Assembly (NCBI GenBank): GCA_964476595.1
Contig: CAYZCL010000108.1
Location: forward strand, 1-64,000
Source of the DNA: JALSRD01 sp964476595
GTDB taxonomy: Bacteria > Desulfobacterota > Desulfobacteria > Desulfobacterales > JALSRD01
Direction: 5' to 3'
DNA: 64,000 nucleotides
Under the pieces are notes generated by a model. That model had not been told where the DNA came from and made no database searches. It saw only the letters and a list, made by a program, of their open reading frames with translations. The position numbers and the translations under genes were made by a program. Each line of letters opens with the position of its first letter. Position 1 is the first letter of the stretch. Of the stretch, positions 40,515-48,385 are shown piece after piece.

Positions 40515-40700
40515 TCAGGCCGCTCTTTTCAGTACGGACCGGCGCTCCCCCTTTCGGGGAGTCATCGGTTTTTTTCGGCGGTCCTCTCCGCTGCGGCGGT
40601 CACGTCCCGACCGGCGCTCCGGTAGATGATTGGCATAGCTGAATTCACGCCGATCGATCCCCGAACGCCGACCGCCGTTATCAAAATAGGCGGTGTCCAC
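40515..40700 (-). CDS. Small Arg-rich protein with RRSGxDRR repeats
   Basis: A 61-residue, very basic protein: GGRRSGIDRREF, then ERRSGRDRRSGEDRRKK, then GERRSVLKRAA. Four related R-R/D-R-R units are spaced through the chain, with no hydrophobic segment or signal peptide. The GTG start (MDTAYFDNGG) was chosen because GGAGGGG lies 8 nt upstream; an upstream ATG would add 23 atypical residues. It has a sigma-54-type promoter about 155 bp upstream and a stem-loop behind. Similar RRSGxDRR segments occur in small or linker parts of proteins in this phylum, as far as I recall, but no function is known. RNA or nucleotide binding is conceivable. Confidence 0.55.
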   Translation of the reverse strand: MDTAYFDNGGRRSGIDRREFSYANHLPERRSGRDRRSGEDRRKKPMTPRKGERRSVLKRAA

Positions 40701-40865
40701 AGGTACTTCCCCTCCTCCCGCATCCTCCGGCGGTATCGGCCAAAATGAAACACATCCGGTCGGTATCACAGCGTCATGGGCATCGGCTGTTCCTGTTTCG
40801 ATTCTGAAAGGTGTTCGTCAGATTCCGCCCGGCATAAAAACAAACCTTCTAATGAATTTTCTTTC

Positions 40866-40883
40866 AAGCAACAATGATGCCAA
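40866..40883 (-). promoter_or_regulatory. Sigma-54-type promoter (-24/-12)
   Basis: Read on the minus strand: TTGGCATCATTGTTGCTT, a near-perfect match to the sigma-54 consensus with GG and GC 10 nt apart. It would start transcription near 40856 toward the 61-residue Arg-rich gene. The surrounding stretch (about 40840-41020) is markedly AT-rich for this genome. Otherwise the 40701-41194 gap holds no coding region. Confidence 0.65.
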
Positions 40884-40972
40884 TCCCCTTATGTGTTTTT
40901 TAACTATTAATAACAACAGTTTGAAAACAAGGACCCAGGGGCCGTGTCGAAAAACGGGCCGCAACTGTTACG

Positions 40973-41007
40973 TTTATTACCGATCTTTATTACATTTCGG
41001 TAATAAA
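40973..41007. repeat. Perfect 11-bp inverted repeat, likely activator site
   Basis: TTTATTACCGA (40973-40983) and TCGGTAATAAA (40997-41007) are perfect inverted arms with a 13-bp spacer, and the spacer holds another TTTATTAC (40986-40993). Its centre is about 134 bp upstream of the predicted sigma-54 start, the classic place for an enhancer-binding activator. Confidence 0.5.
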
Positions 41008-41194
41008 TTGGGTGAATTAGGTTATAGACCCGGGCGCCCCGGCCGGACGCGGCGGGCAATCGCACCCCCGCCTGTCCCGGCGGAAAAAGCGCGACCGCGG
41101 CCGGAAGCGGATTAGGAATTGATTTACGGTGCGGGAAATGGCATATCACCGAGAGGCCCCGTGCCCCGGCCGGACGCGGGCCGCCTGAGACCGG

Positions 41195-41231
41195 ACGAAA
41201 AAGAAAAGGCCTGCCGGATCCGGCAAGCCTT
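41195..41231 (-). terminator. Terminator of tRNA-Ala
   Basis: An 11-bp stem with one mismatch (41221-41231 with 41206-41216) and a GATC loop, followed on the minus strand by TTTTCTTTTT. It begins 9 bp behind the tRNA. Confidence 0.75.
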
Positions 41232-41240
41232 GTGTTTACA

Positions 41241-41316
41241 TGGTGGAGATGAGGGGGATCGAACCCCTGACCTCAGCGTTGCGAACGCTGCGCTCTCCCA
41301 GCTGAGCTACATCCCC
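41241..41316 (-). tRNA. tRNA-Ala (anticodon CGC)
   Basis: Cloverleaf on the minus strand: acceptor GGGGATG with CATCTCC (G3-U70 wobble, the alanine identity pair), D-arm GCTC...GAGC, anticodon loop TTCGCAA with CGC, T-arm AGGGG-TTCGATC-CCCCT, discriminator A, encoded CCA. It has its own promoter and terminator. Confidence 0.96.
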
Positions 41317-41330
41317 GTGATTTTTCCCCG

Positions 41331-41359
41331 CTTGTACCAGACTTTTTCACACCGGTCAA
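41331..41359 (-). promoter_or_regulatory. Promoter of tRNA-Ala
   Basis: On the minus strand TTGACC, a 17-bp spacer and TACAAG, 14 bp before the mature tRNA. Confidence 0.6.
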
Positions 41360-41435
41360 CACCGATTCCGGCACGACGACACGGCCCGGCCGCGGGTGCC
41401 CGGGCCGCCCGATTTCGACGCAAGGAGCAACCGAC

Positions 41436-43169
41436 ATGCCGTATCCCATCGTACTCAAAGACGCCTTCAAGCGCTTCACGCTGGACCAGGACAAGATCCT
41501 GCCGCCCGGGGAGACCGTGCGGCGTTTCCGGCGCAAGCTCGAAAAACTGGACCTGGACATTCTCCGCGAGACCCGGCGCATCGACAACGGGCGGCTGGGC
41601 ATTCCGGTTTACTTCAGCATCTGCGGCCGGGACGCCGCCGCCCTGACCGGCACCCGTAAGCAGATGGGCAAGGGCGCCACGCCCGAGCAGGCCGAGGCCA
41701 GCGCCGTCATGGAGCTGGCCGAGCGTTTCTCCTTCTTCAGCTTCCGCAGCAACCCGGCCAACTTCCGGCGGGCCACCTACGCGCAGGTGCGCGACCGGGC
41801 CATGCCCTTCGAGCTGATCGCGGCCTCGGTGCACGACACCTCCGAGGACCTCGAGGCGGCCCGCGGCATCTTCGAGCAGCTGCCGCTGCAGTGGACCGCG
41901 GGCTACAGCCTGACGCAGCAGCGAGAAGTGCTGATCCCCTTTTCGTGGTTCTTCGCCATCAACGAGTTCAACGGCCCCTCGGCCGGCAACTGCGTGGAGG
42001 AGGCCCTTTCCCAGGGCATCTGCGAGATCGTCGAGCGCCACGTGTCGGCCCTGGTCAGCCGCGGGCGCATACCGGTGCCGCTCATCGATCCCGATTCGGC
42101 CACGGACCCCATGGTGCGCGACATGATCGCCAAGTACCGCCGCGCCGGCATCGTGCTCTACCTCTCGGACTTCTCGCTGGACACGGGCATCCCCACCGTG
42201 GGGGCCGTGGCCTACGACCCGGCCACCTTCCCGCGCCACAGTGAGATCGTGTGGACCGCCGGCACCACCCCCGACCCCGAAAAAGCCCTCAGCCGCACCC
42301 TGACCGAGGTCGCCCAGCTGGCCGGCGACTTCAACACCGGCTCCAACTACGTGGCCAGCGGGCTGCCCAAACCCGCGAGCATCGCCGAGCTGGATTTCAT
42401 CACGCGGGCCTCCTCCCGGGTGCCCATCGGCAGCCTGCCCGACCTTTCCAGCAACAACATCCGCCTGGAAGTCGAGGCCCTGGTGCAGGCCCTCGCCCGC
42501 AAGGGTATGGAGGTCTTTGTGATCGATACCACCCACCCGGCGCTGGGCGTACCGGCCTTCTACACCATCGTGCCGGGAGCGCACTTCCGCGAACGGGCCG
42601 TGGGAACCGGGGTGGGCATGTTCGCCGCCAGGCTGATCGCCGAAAACACCGCGCCCCGCCGGGCCATCGCCCGGCTGGAAGAAATCGACCGACTCCTGCC
42701 GGGCAAGTATTACGTCAGCTTCTACCTGGGCCGCTGCCGCCTGGAGCTGGGCGAGCCGGAAGAGGCCCGCCGCCACCTGGAACGGGCACTGGAACTGGAC
42801 CCCGGCGACGAGGACCGGGCCAGCATCTACTCCTACCTGGGCATCTGCCACAAAGAGCGCGGCCGCTACCGGGAAGCGCTGGCCGTGCTGGCGCAGGGCG
42901 AGCGCTGCGACCCGCAGCGCACCGACATCCTCAACCTGATGGGCTTCTGCCACTTCAAGCTCGGGGAACACGAAAAGGCCATCGCCTGTTTCCGGCGGGT
43001 CATCGAGCTGGATCCCGGCTCGGCCATCGACTACGCCAACATCGCCTCCAACTACCGCGACATGGGCCGGCGCAAGGAGGCCGTGCGCTACTACCGCATG
43101 GCGCTGGAACTGGACCCGGGCATCGACTTCGCACGCGAAAACCTGGAAAAGCTGACTTCCGGGGAGTGA
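41436..43169 (+). CDS. YcaO-domain protein with C-terminal TPRs
   Basis: A 577-residue protein. Residues 1-395 are a YcaO domain: GKGATPEQAEASAVMELAERFSFF (ATP-site Glu residues), AGNCVEEALSQGICEIVERHVSAL and VFVIDTTHPALGVPAFYTIVPGAHF, quoted in parts. YcaO enzymes activate backbone amides with ATP to form azolines or thioamides. Residues 410-577 hold about five TPRs (YYVSFYLGRCRLELGEPEEA, SIYSYLGICHKERGRYREA, DILNLMGFCHFKLGEHEKA). AAGGAG precedes the ATG. There is no azoline dehydrogenase, TfuA or precursor peptide nearby, so it is not an evident RiPP locus; it resembles the E. coli YcaO branch linked to ribosomal protein S12 methylthiolation. Confidence 0.88.
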   Translation: MPYPIVLKDAFKRFTLDQDKILPPGETVRRFRRKLEKLDLDILRETRRIDNGRLGIPVYFSICGRDAAALTGTRKQMGKGATPEQAEASAVMELAERFSFFSFRSNPANFRRATYAQVRDRAMPFELIAASVHDTSEDLEAARGIFEQLPLQWTAGYSLTQQREVLIPFSWFFAINEFNGPSAGNCVEEALSQGICEIVERHVSALVSRGRIPVPLIDPDSATDPMVRDMIAKYRRAGIVLYLSDFSLDTGIPTVGAVAYDPATFPRHSEIVWTAGTTPDPEKALSRTLTEVAQLAGDFNTGSNYVASGLPKPASIAELDFITRASSRVPIGSLPDLSSNNIRLEVEALVQALARKGMEVFVIDTTHPALGVPAFYTIVPGAHFRERAVGTGVGMFAARLIAENTAPRRAIARLEEIDRLLPGKYYVSFYLGRCRLELGEPEEARRHLERALELDPGDEDRASIYSYLGICHKERGRYREALAVLAQGERCDPQRTDILNLMGFCHFKLGEHEKAIACFRRVIELDPGSAIDYANIASNYRDMGRRKEAVRYYRMALELDPGIDFARENLEKLTSGE

Positions 43170-43250
43170 GGCGGAGACTTCTTCGGGGACCTGCGGGAGG
43201 TGCGGACGGCGGGCGCCGCGCCTGCGCCCGGTGTTGCGCAAGCCGGGCGG

Positions 43251-45497
43251 CTATCGCGAAGCGCTCTTCGACACGCGGCCCCTGAGCGCCGCGATGCGGG
43301 CCTCCACCGCATCGCAACCGGCCGCCATGCCGACCAGCGCCTCGGCAGCGCGGCGCCGGCTTTCGTGCGTGCCGGCGGCCAGGTCGGAAAGACGCGCCAG
43401 GTCCGCGTCGTAGGACTGGAAACGCCCGGCCAGCTCCTGGCGGATGCTCCCGGCGAAAGCGTCCAGCAGTTTGAGCAGGTACTGGAACTTGATGTTCTCG
43501 CGGTAGTCCAGGAACGAGGCGCGCATGCTCTTCTCCATCTCGCGCTTGATGCGCCGCACGCTGTGTTCGAGGGCCCGCACCACCTCGCGGTTCCCGTCGG
43601 CGTCCCTGGAGCGCAGCAACCGGCGGGCCAGGCGCAGCAGCGAAAACACTCCGTAGTGGGCCACCACCTCGGCCCGGATGCGCGCCGAGTAGCGCATGGT
43701 CATGCGCGCGGCCGGCAGCCGGATGCCGGCCCGGCGGCGCACGATTTCCAGCTCGGGCAGCCGGAAGGGCTGCACGGCGGGCCGTTCGTCCGCCGGATCC
43801 GCGCCCCCCAGGTCGCGCTCGTAGGCCTGCAGGCTGTCACGCCCCATCTCGTCGAAGGGCGCCACCACCGCTTCCAGTTCATGCCGGATACGCTCCTCGC
43901 AGCGGCGGACGAATTTCACCACCCGCGGGTGGATGGTTTCGGTGAGGTAGACATCCAGCGCCTGCCGGAAATCCTGGTAGACCAGGTAAAGGGTCTGGTT
44001 GAAGCCGGCCGACGCGATCTGCTCCCGGTAGGCCCCGTAGGAGACCTCGTAGCCGCGGATGAAATCCAGCACGTCCCCCAGCAGTCCCCCGGCGCGGTCG
44101 TCGAAGAAGCGGTCGGTCTCGGTTTTCAGTTCCCGGCGCACCGGCTGCAGGGCGCCGTCCAGGGTGGTCTTCACCATGACGTGCAGATGGGTGATCTTCT
44201 TCTGGTGGCGGGCGATGCCGGAGACCAGTTCACGCACGCCGTCGGCGTCGCGCGTCAGCATCTGCCGGTGGATGTCCACCCACCGGCGCAGCGCGGCGGC
44301 CACCACGGCGATGCGCTCCAGGTGGTTGCCCAGCAGCAGGCGGCTGCGCTGGTGGGCCAGGTGGTGGCCGAAGACCGCCTCGAAACGCTCCCGCTGAGCG
44401 TCGCAGAAGGCCACCAGTTCGGCGTCCGCCTCCCACTGGGCCAGGCGCAGGCGGTCTCTTTCGCCGAGTTGCGCGTCCGGGCGGCGCAACAGGTTGTAGA
44501 GCGCCGAGAAGGCGTACACCTCCGGCTCGGGCTTGATCACCGCCAGGTCCCGCCGGGTGCGCTCGACCAGCGCCTCCAGTTCGCGACGCGACTCGTGCTC
44601 GCCGAAATCGGTGTTGACCACGAAGATCATGTTGCCGATGATGCCCATCTCGCGGATCATCGACAGGAATCGGATGTCCGCCTGGCGCAAACCGGTGCGG
44701 CTGCTGATGAGGTAGACGATGAAGTGCGTCAGCAGCAGGTAGTCCTGGATCATGGACAGGTGCAGGGGATTGGGGGAATCGCTGCCCTGGCAGTCGGCCA
44801 GCTCCAAGTCGTCTTCCAGCAGCGGTGCCGGGATCTCCAGCAGGGCGTCCTGCAGGTAGACGGCCAGGGCGTCGGCGCTGACGAACTCCTGGTGCTGTGC
44901 GAAAACCTCCGCCTCCAGCACCCTGACGCCGGTCTCGGCGCCGAACAGCTCCGATACCCGCTCGTAGCCCTCCAGGTAGGCCGCCAGCAGGATGGCGTTC
45001 TCGTTTCTCCGCCCGTCGCGGATGAGCAGTTCCGGTCCCGCCTCCGCCAGTGCCCGTGCGAGGGCCTTGCGGTCCGCGGCGCGCCGGATGTCGAAAGATT
45101 CCCGCTCGCGGTCCCACAACGGGGCCGGGAACAGCACCAGGGCCTGTTCGATGTCGGCGTTGATCTCGTCCCAGGGCTTGAACGTCAGCGTGGCCCGGGG
45201 GCCGCGGCCGCCGCGGATACGCGTGACGATGGAGGTCATCACGCCCGCACCGCGGCGCAGGTGGTCGGCGCCCAGCAGCGCGTTGATGAAGGTGCTCTTG
45301 CCGGACTTGATGGCGCCCACCACGGCCACGCGCACCACGTCCTCGGACATCTGCTCCTCGACGGCGTCGCAGCTTCGGCGCCAGCGGGCAAAGACCGCCT
45401 CGGCCAGGTCGGGGACCGCGGCGGCGGTGTCGAACAGGCGGTCCAGTTCCCCTTTGACCTGCAGTATCTCGGCTTTGATGCTTTTGTATGCGTCCAT
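43251..45497 (-). CDS. Dynamin-like large GTPase
   Basis: A 748-residue GTPase. P-loop GAIKSGKST at 61-69 (G1), a conserved Thr in GVMTSIVTRI (G2), the G3 DxxG-like motif in ADCQGSDSP, and NTDFGE as a possible G4. The rest, from about residue 370, is helical with coiled-coil character, as in bacterial dynamin-like proteins that bind and reshape membranes. A charged Arg/Glu-rich stalk follows with no clear transmembrane helix. It is a single gene between convergent YcaO and a divergent small Cys protein. The upstream gap has AT-rich sequence that should hold its promoter. Membrane remodelling or repair is likely. Confidence 0.85.
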   Translation of the reverse strand: MDAYKSIKAEILQVKGELDRLFDTAAAVPDLAEAVFARWRRSCDAVEEQMSEDVVRVAVVGAIKSGKSTFINALLGADHLRRGAGVMTSIVTRIRGGRGPRATLTFKPWDEINADIEQALVLFPAPLWDRERESFDIRRAADRKALARALAEAGPELLIRDGRRNENAILLAAYLEGYERVSELFGAETGVRVLEAEVFAQHQEFVSADALAVYLQDALLEIPAPLLEDDLELADCQGSDSPNPLHLSMIQDYLLLTHFIVYLISSRTGLRQADIRFLSMIREMGIIGNMIFVVNTDFGEHESRRELEALVERTRRDLAVIKPEPEVYAFSALYNLLRRPDAQLGERDRLRLAQWEADAELVAFCDAQRERFEAVFGHHLAHQRSRLLLGNHLERIAVVAAALRRWVDIHRQMLTRDADGVRELVSGIARHQKKITHLHVMVKTTLDGALQPVRRELKTETDRFFDDRAGGLLGDVLDFIRGYEVSYGAYREQIASAGFNQTLYLVYQDFRQALDVYLTETIHPRVVKFVRRCEERIRHELEAVVAPFDEMGRDSLQAYERDLGGADPADERPAVQPFRLPELEIVRRRAGIRLPAARMTMRYSARIRAEVVAHYGVFSLLRLARRLLRSRDADGNREVVRALEHSVRRIKREMEKSMRASFLDYRENIKFQYLLKLLDAFAGSIRQELAGRFQSYDADLARLSDLAAGTHESRRRAAEALVGMAAGCDAVEARIAALRGRVSKSASR

Positions 45498-45792
45498 GCA
45501 GAGTCTTATTCCAGAAGGTTACGGACGAAATCGCCGGCGGCGGGGTCCGGCCGGCCGGCGGCGCCGAGGGCCGGTGTGGAGATGCACAGGGCTCCGATCT
45601 TGAAAAAAATTTCCCATTATGATAGAAGAGATTTTATCTGCATTTTTAAAGGTACATCGATCCTGCAATCTTTGAGCACATTCACGGGCAGACTGCAGTA
45701 GGCGGCATTTCAGCGGTTTCCTGAAACAGGCGCCGATAGGAGGGGTGCTGCTACAAGGCGAACAGATTCGTGTCAAAGGAGAAACTTGGTCC
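45498..45792. other. Divergent intergenic region
   Basis: This gap separates the GTPase from the rightward small Cys protein. It holds an AT-rich stretch (about 45600-45665), including a leftward TATCATAAT that could be a -10 box, but I could not define either promoter with confidence. No gene is seen. Confidence 0.5.
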
Positions 45793-45942
45793 ATGTCTGA
45801 AAAACACCCGGAGTGCCCGCTTTACAATCCGCTGAACTGCAAGGAGTATTACAACCCCAAGATCTGCGCCTTCGCCAGGAAAGACAAGGTGTGTCTCAAG
45901 AAGAAGAAGAACACCAAGAAAGCGGCCAAGGCCTCGTCATGA
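45793..45942 (+). CDS. 49-residue four-cysteine, Lys-rich protein
   Basis: A tiny protein: CPLYNPLNCKEYYNPKICAF with cysteines at 8, 16, 25 and 34, then a Lys-rich tail (KKKKNTKKAAKASS). The four Cys could bind zinc or an iron-sulfur cluster, and the tail could contact nucleic acid. AAGGAG lies 11 nt before the chosen ATG; a start 16 codons earlier (45745) is possible but has no ribosome site. Its stop is 1 bp from the end of the convergent AlgH gene. Family not recognised. Confidence 0.65.
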   Translation: MSEKHPECPLYNPLNCKEYYNPKICAFARKDKVCLKKKKNTKKAAKASS

Positions 45943-45943
45943 C

Positions 45944-46513
45944 CTACGCGTGACCCGCCGCGTCCGAGAGCAGGGCGGGATCGACCCCCATCTTTTTCAG
46001 CGCCCCCCCCCACCGCTCCTCCAGGGGCATCTCGAAGACGACGTCCTCGGAAATGGGACTGGTCAGCCAGGTGTTGGCCGCCAGTTCGGATTCCAACTGC
46101 CCCGGCCCCCACCCGGCGCAGCCGATGCTGATGAGGAAGGCCGCCGGGCCGCTGCCGGCGGCGATGGCGTGAATGATGTCGATGGTATTGCTCAGCGCCA
46201 GGCGCGGTGAGATCACCAGGCAGCCGGTCCAGTCAAAGGGCGGCCCGTGCAGCACGAAGATCTCGTCCATGCGCACCGGCCCGCCGTAATGGATCGGCAG
46301 CGCCGCGGCCCTCTCGATGCACTCGATGCCCAGCTCCTCGAAGATATCCCCGGCCAGGATGCCCTCGTGCAGGCGGTTGACGACGATGCCCACCGCCCCC
46401 TGATCGGTGTGTTCGCAGATGCAGGTGACGGTCTGGGAAAAATTGGGGTCCAGCAGGCCGGGCATGGCCAGCAGGAAATGTCCCTTCAACGAAGCGTCCT
46501 TCTCGTTTTCCAT
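45944..46513 (-). CDS. YqgE/AlgH-family protein (UPF0301)
   Basis: A 189-residue cytoplasmic protein of the YqgE/AlgH family. Characteristic sequences: LKGHFLLAMPGLLDPNFSQTV near the N-terminus, EHTDQGAVGIVVNR, PIHYGGPVRMDEIFVLH, and FLISIGCAGWGPGQLESELAANTWL. Function is not settled (linked to alginate regulation in Pseudomonas). The ATG after the GTG-started six-residue head was chosen; both have weak ribosome sites. Confidence 0.92.
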   Translation of the reverse strand: MENEKDASLKGHFLLAMPGLLDPNFSQTVTCICEHTDQGAVGIVVNRLHEGILAGDIFEELGIECIERAAALPIHYGGPVRMDEIFVLHGPPFDWTGCLVISPRLALSNTIDIIHAIAAGSGPAAFLISIGCAGWGPGQLESELAANTWLTSPISEDVVFEMPLEERWGGALKKMGVDPALLSDAAGHA

Positions 46514-46690
46514 GTTTTCGTCTCGCGGCACACTGAGCGGTTGACGTCACGGCTGCAGGGTCGCCCGTGCGCAACGGGCCTCCCGGTGGCTGCTCCGGAG
46601 GGTATTCGATTTGACGGCCAAAGACAAGTCTTTTCGCTCCCGCGGCGCGGTGGACGGCGACGCCCCCGCCGGCGGGTTCCGCAATAAAAA

Positions 46691-46720
46691 TTGACAAGCG
46701 ACCGTCGAAAACCGTAAAAG
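46691..46720 (+). promoter_or_regulatory. Promoter abutting the methyltransferase start codon
   Basis: TTGACA, an 18-bp spacer and TAAAAG, the -10 box ending 7 nt before the ATG. The sequence between (AGGGGCC) holds a G-rich stretch too close to the start to be a normal ribosome site. Confidence 0.5.
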
Positions 46721-46727
46721 AGGGGCC

Positions 46728-47819
46728 ATGAACGACGACGCACGCACCGAGACCTTCTCCCGGCGCATGACGAACATCCTCAACCACGCCGCCCTCAACG
46801 TGGCCATCGCCGTGGGATACCGCACGGGCCTGTTCGAAACCCTCAGCCGCCTGAAGGCGCCGCAGACGCCCGGCCGGATCGCCGACGCCGCCGGGTGCAG
46901 CGAGCGCTACGTGCGCGAGTGGCTGGCCGTCATGGGTACCGGCGGTATCGTCGAGATGAGCGCCGACGGCGACGGACGGGTCCGCTACCGCCTGCCTCCC
47001 GAGCACGCCGCCTTCCTGACCCGCGGCGGGGGCGGGGACAACCTGGCCGTCTACACCCAGGAGATCCCGCTGCTGACGACCCAGGTGCTGGAGGACATCG
47101 TGGCGGCGTTCGCCTCCGGCGAGGGGCTGCCCTACGAGAAGTACCCCCGCTTCCAGGCCTTCATGTCCGAGCTGGCCGACAACAAGCACGAGACCCTGCT
47201 GGTGGGCGATTTCCTGCCTTCCATCGAAAGCGGGACCCTGGTCTCGCGCCTGCAGGACGGCATACGGGTTTGCGACCTGGGCTGCGGCCAGGGCGTGGCC
47301 CTGGTGCTGATGGCGGCCGCCTTTCCGGCCAGCCGCTTCACGGGCATCGACATCTCCGGCCGGGCGCTGGCCGAGGCCCGGCGCCGGGCGGCCGAGCACA
47401 GGCTGGAAAACGCGGTCTTTCTGGAGGCCGACGCGGCCGACCCCGAGGCACTGGCGCACCTGGCGGGCGCCTTCGACTACATCACGGCCTTCGACGCCAT
47501 CCACGATCAGCGGCGCCCCCTGGCGGCCCTGCGCAACGTGCGCCGCATGCTGGCGCCGGCGGGCCTTTTTTCGATGGTGGACATTGATGCCCACAGCAGC
47601 CCGGTGGACAACGCCGAACACCCCCTGGCACCGTTTCTCTACACCGTCAGCCTGATGCACTGCATGCCGGTGGGCCTCTACCGCGGCGGCCGGGGCCTGG
47701 GCATGATGTGGGGGCGCGAAACCGCGCAGGCCATGCTGCAGGAGGCGGGTTTTTCGCGGGTGGAAGTGCTGACCATGGACTTCGACCCCTTCAACATCCA
47801 CTTTCTGTGCCGCCGCTGA
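46728..47819 (+). CDS. Class I SAM-dependent methyltransferase with winged-helix N-terminus
   Basis: A 363-residue enzyme. Residues 15-115 look like the dimerisation/winged-helix domain of O-methyltransferase-type proteins (HAALNVAIAVGYRTGLFETL, IADAAGCSERYVREWLAVM). The Rossmann methyltransferase core starts at CDLGCGQGVALVLM (motif I, near 186), followed by FTGIDISGRAL and DYITAFDAIHDQRRPLAAL. It resembles the Rv2258c-type family. The substrate is unknown. It leads a rightward run: thioesterase 61 bp downstream, then the ExeA gene. Confidence 0.88.
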   Translation: MNDDARTETFSRRMTNILNHAALNVAIAVGYRTGLFETLSRLKAPQTPGRIADAAGCSERYVREWLAVMGTGGIVEMSADGDGRVRYRLPPEHAAFLTRGGGGDNLAVYTQEIPLLTTQVLEDIVAAFASGEGLPYEKYPRFQAFMSELADNKHETLLVGDFLPSIESGTLVSRLQDGIRVCDLGCGQGVALVLMAAAFPASRFTGIDISGRALAEARRRAAEHRLENAVFLEADAADPEALAHLAGAFDYITAFDAIHDQRRPLAALRNVRRMLAPAGLFSMVDIDAHSSPVDNAEHPLAPFLYTVSLMHCMPVGLYRGGRGLGMMWGRETAQAMLQEAGFSRVEVLTMDFDPFNIHFLCRR

Positions 47820-47880
47820 GGGGCGGCCGCCGCCCACACCGGGGCGATGCCGCACGCGGCGCAACGGGAAACCGAAAAGC

Positions 47881-48369
47881 ATGAGCGACAAGGCGTTTCA
47901 AGACTACTACCGCGAGGAGGGCAGCTGGTGTTACGGCTGCGGGCGGCGCAACGAACACGGCCTGCACATCAAGAGCTACTGGCTGGACGAGGAGCAGAGC
48001 GTGTGCCGCTTCACACCGCAGCCCTATCACATGGCCATGCCCGGCTACGTCTACGGCGGGCTGATCGCCTCGCTGGTCGACTGCCACGGCACCGGAACCG
48101 CGGCCGCGGCCGCCTACCGGGCGCAAAACCGCCCCATGGACAGCGACCCGCCGCTGCGGTTCGTCACGGCTTCGCTGCACGTGGACTACCTCGAGCCGAC
48201 GCCCCTGGGCGTCACACTGGAACTGCGCGGCCGGGTCGAAGAGATCCGGGGCCGCCGGGTGGTGGTGGCGGTTTCGGTGCTGGCCGGCGAGACCCTCTGT
48301 GCCCGGGGGCGGGTGGTGGCCGTGCAGATCCCCGAGCGCCTGCGGGAGAAAATCGCGCGGGAAAGATAG
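47881..48369 (+). CDS. PaaI-type hotdog-fold thioesterase
   Basis: A 162-residue hotdog protein. An N-terminal CYGCGRRNEHGL pair (Cys17, Cys20) and the core YVYGGLIASLVDCHGTGTAAAAA plus TASLHVDYLEPTPLGVTLELRG are typical of the PaaI/4HBT acyl-CoA thioesterase family. It probably hydrolyses an acyl- or aryl-CoA; the substrate is unknown. It sits between the methyltransferase and the ExeA ATPase on the same strand. Confidence 0.88.
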   Translation: MSDKAFQDYYREEGSWCYGCGRRNEHGLHIKSYWLDEEQSVCRFTPQPYHMAMPGYVYGGLIASLVDCHGTGTAAAAAYRAQNRPMDSDPPLRFVTASLHVDYLEPTPLGVTLELRGRVEEIRGRRVVVAVSVLAGETLCARGRVVAVQIPERLREKIARER

Positions 48370-48385
48370 AGGAGAAGCTGCCGGG

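Noticed and set aside
40693..41115. 140-codon plus-strand frame in the 40.7-41.1 kb gap
   Set aside because: It runs through the sigma-54-type promoter and inverted repeat, has no ribosome site, and its peptide shows no domain.
41436..43169. RiPP biosynthetic cluster around YcaO
   Set aside because: No dehydrogenase, TfuA, protease/transporter pair or candidate precursor peptide is adjacent; neighbours are a tRNA and a dynamin-like GTPase.
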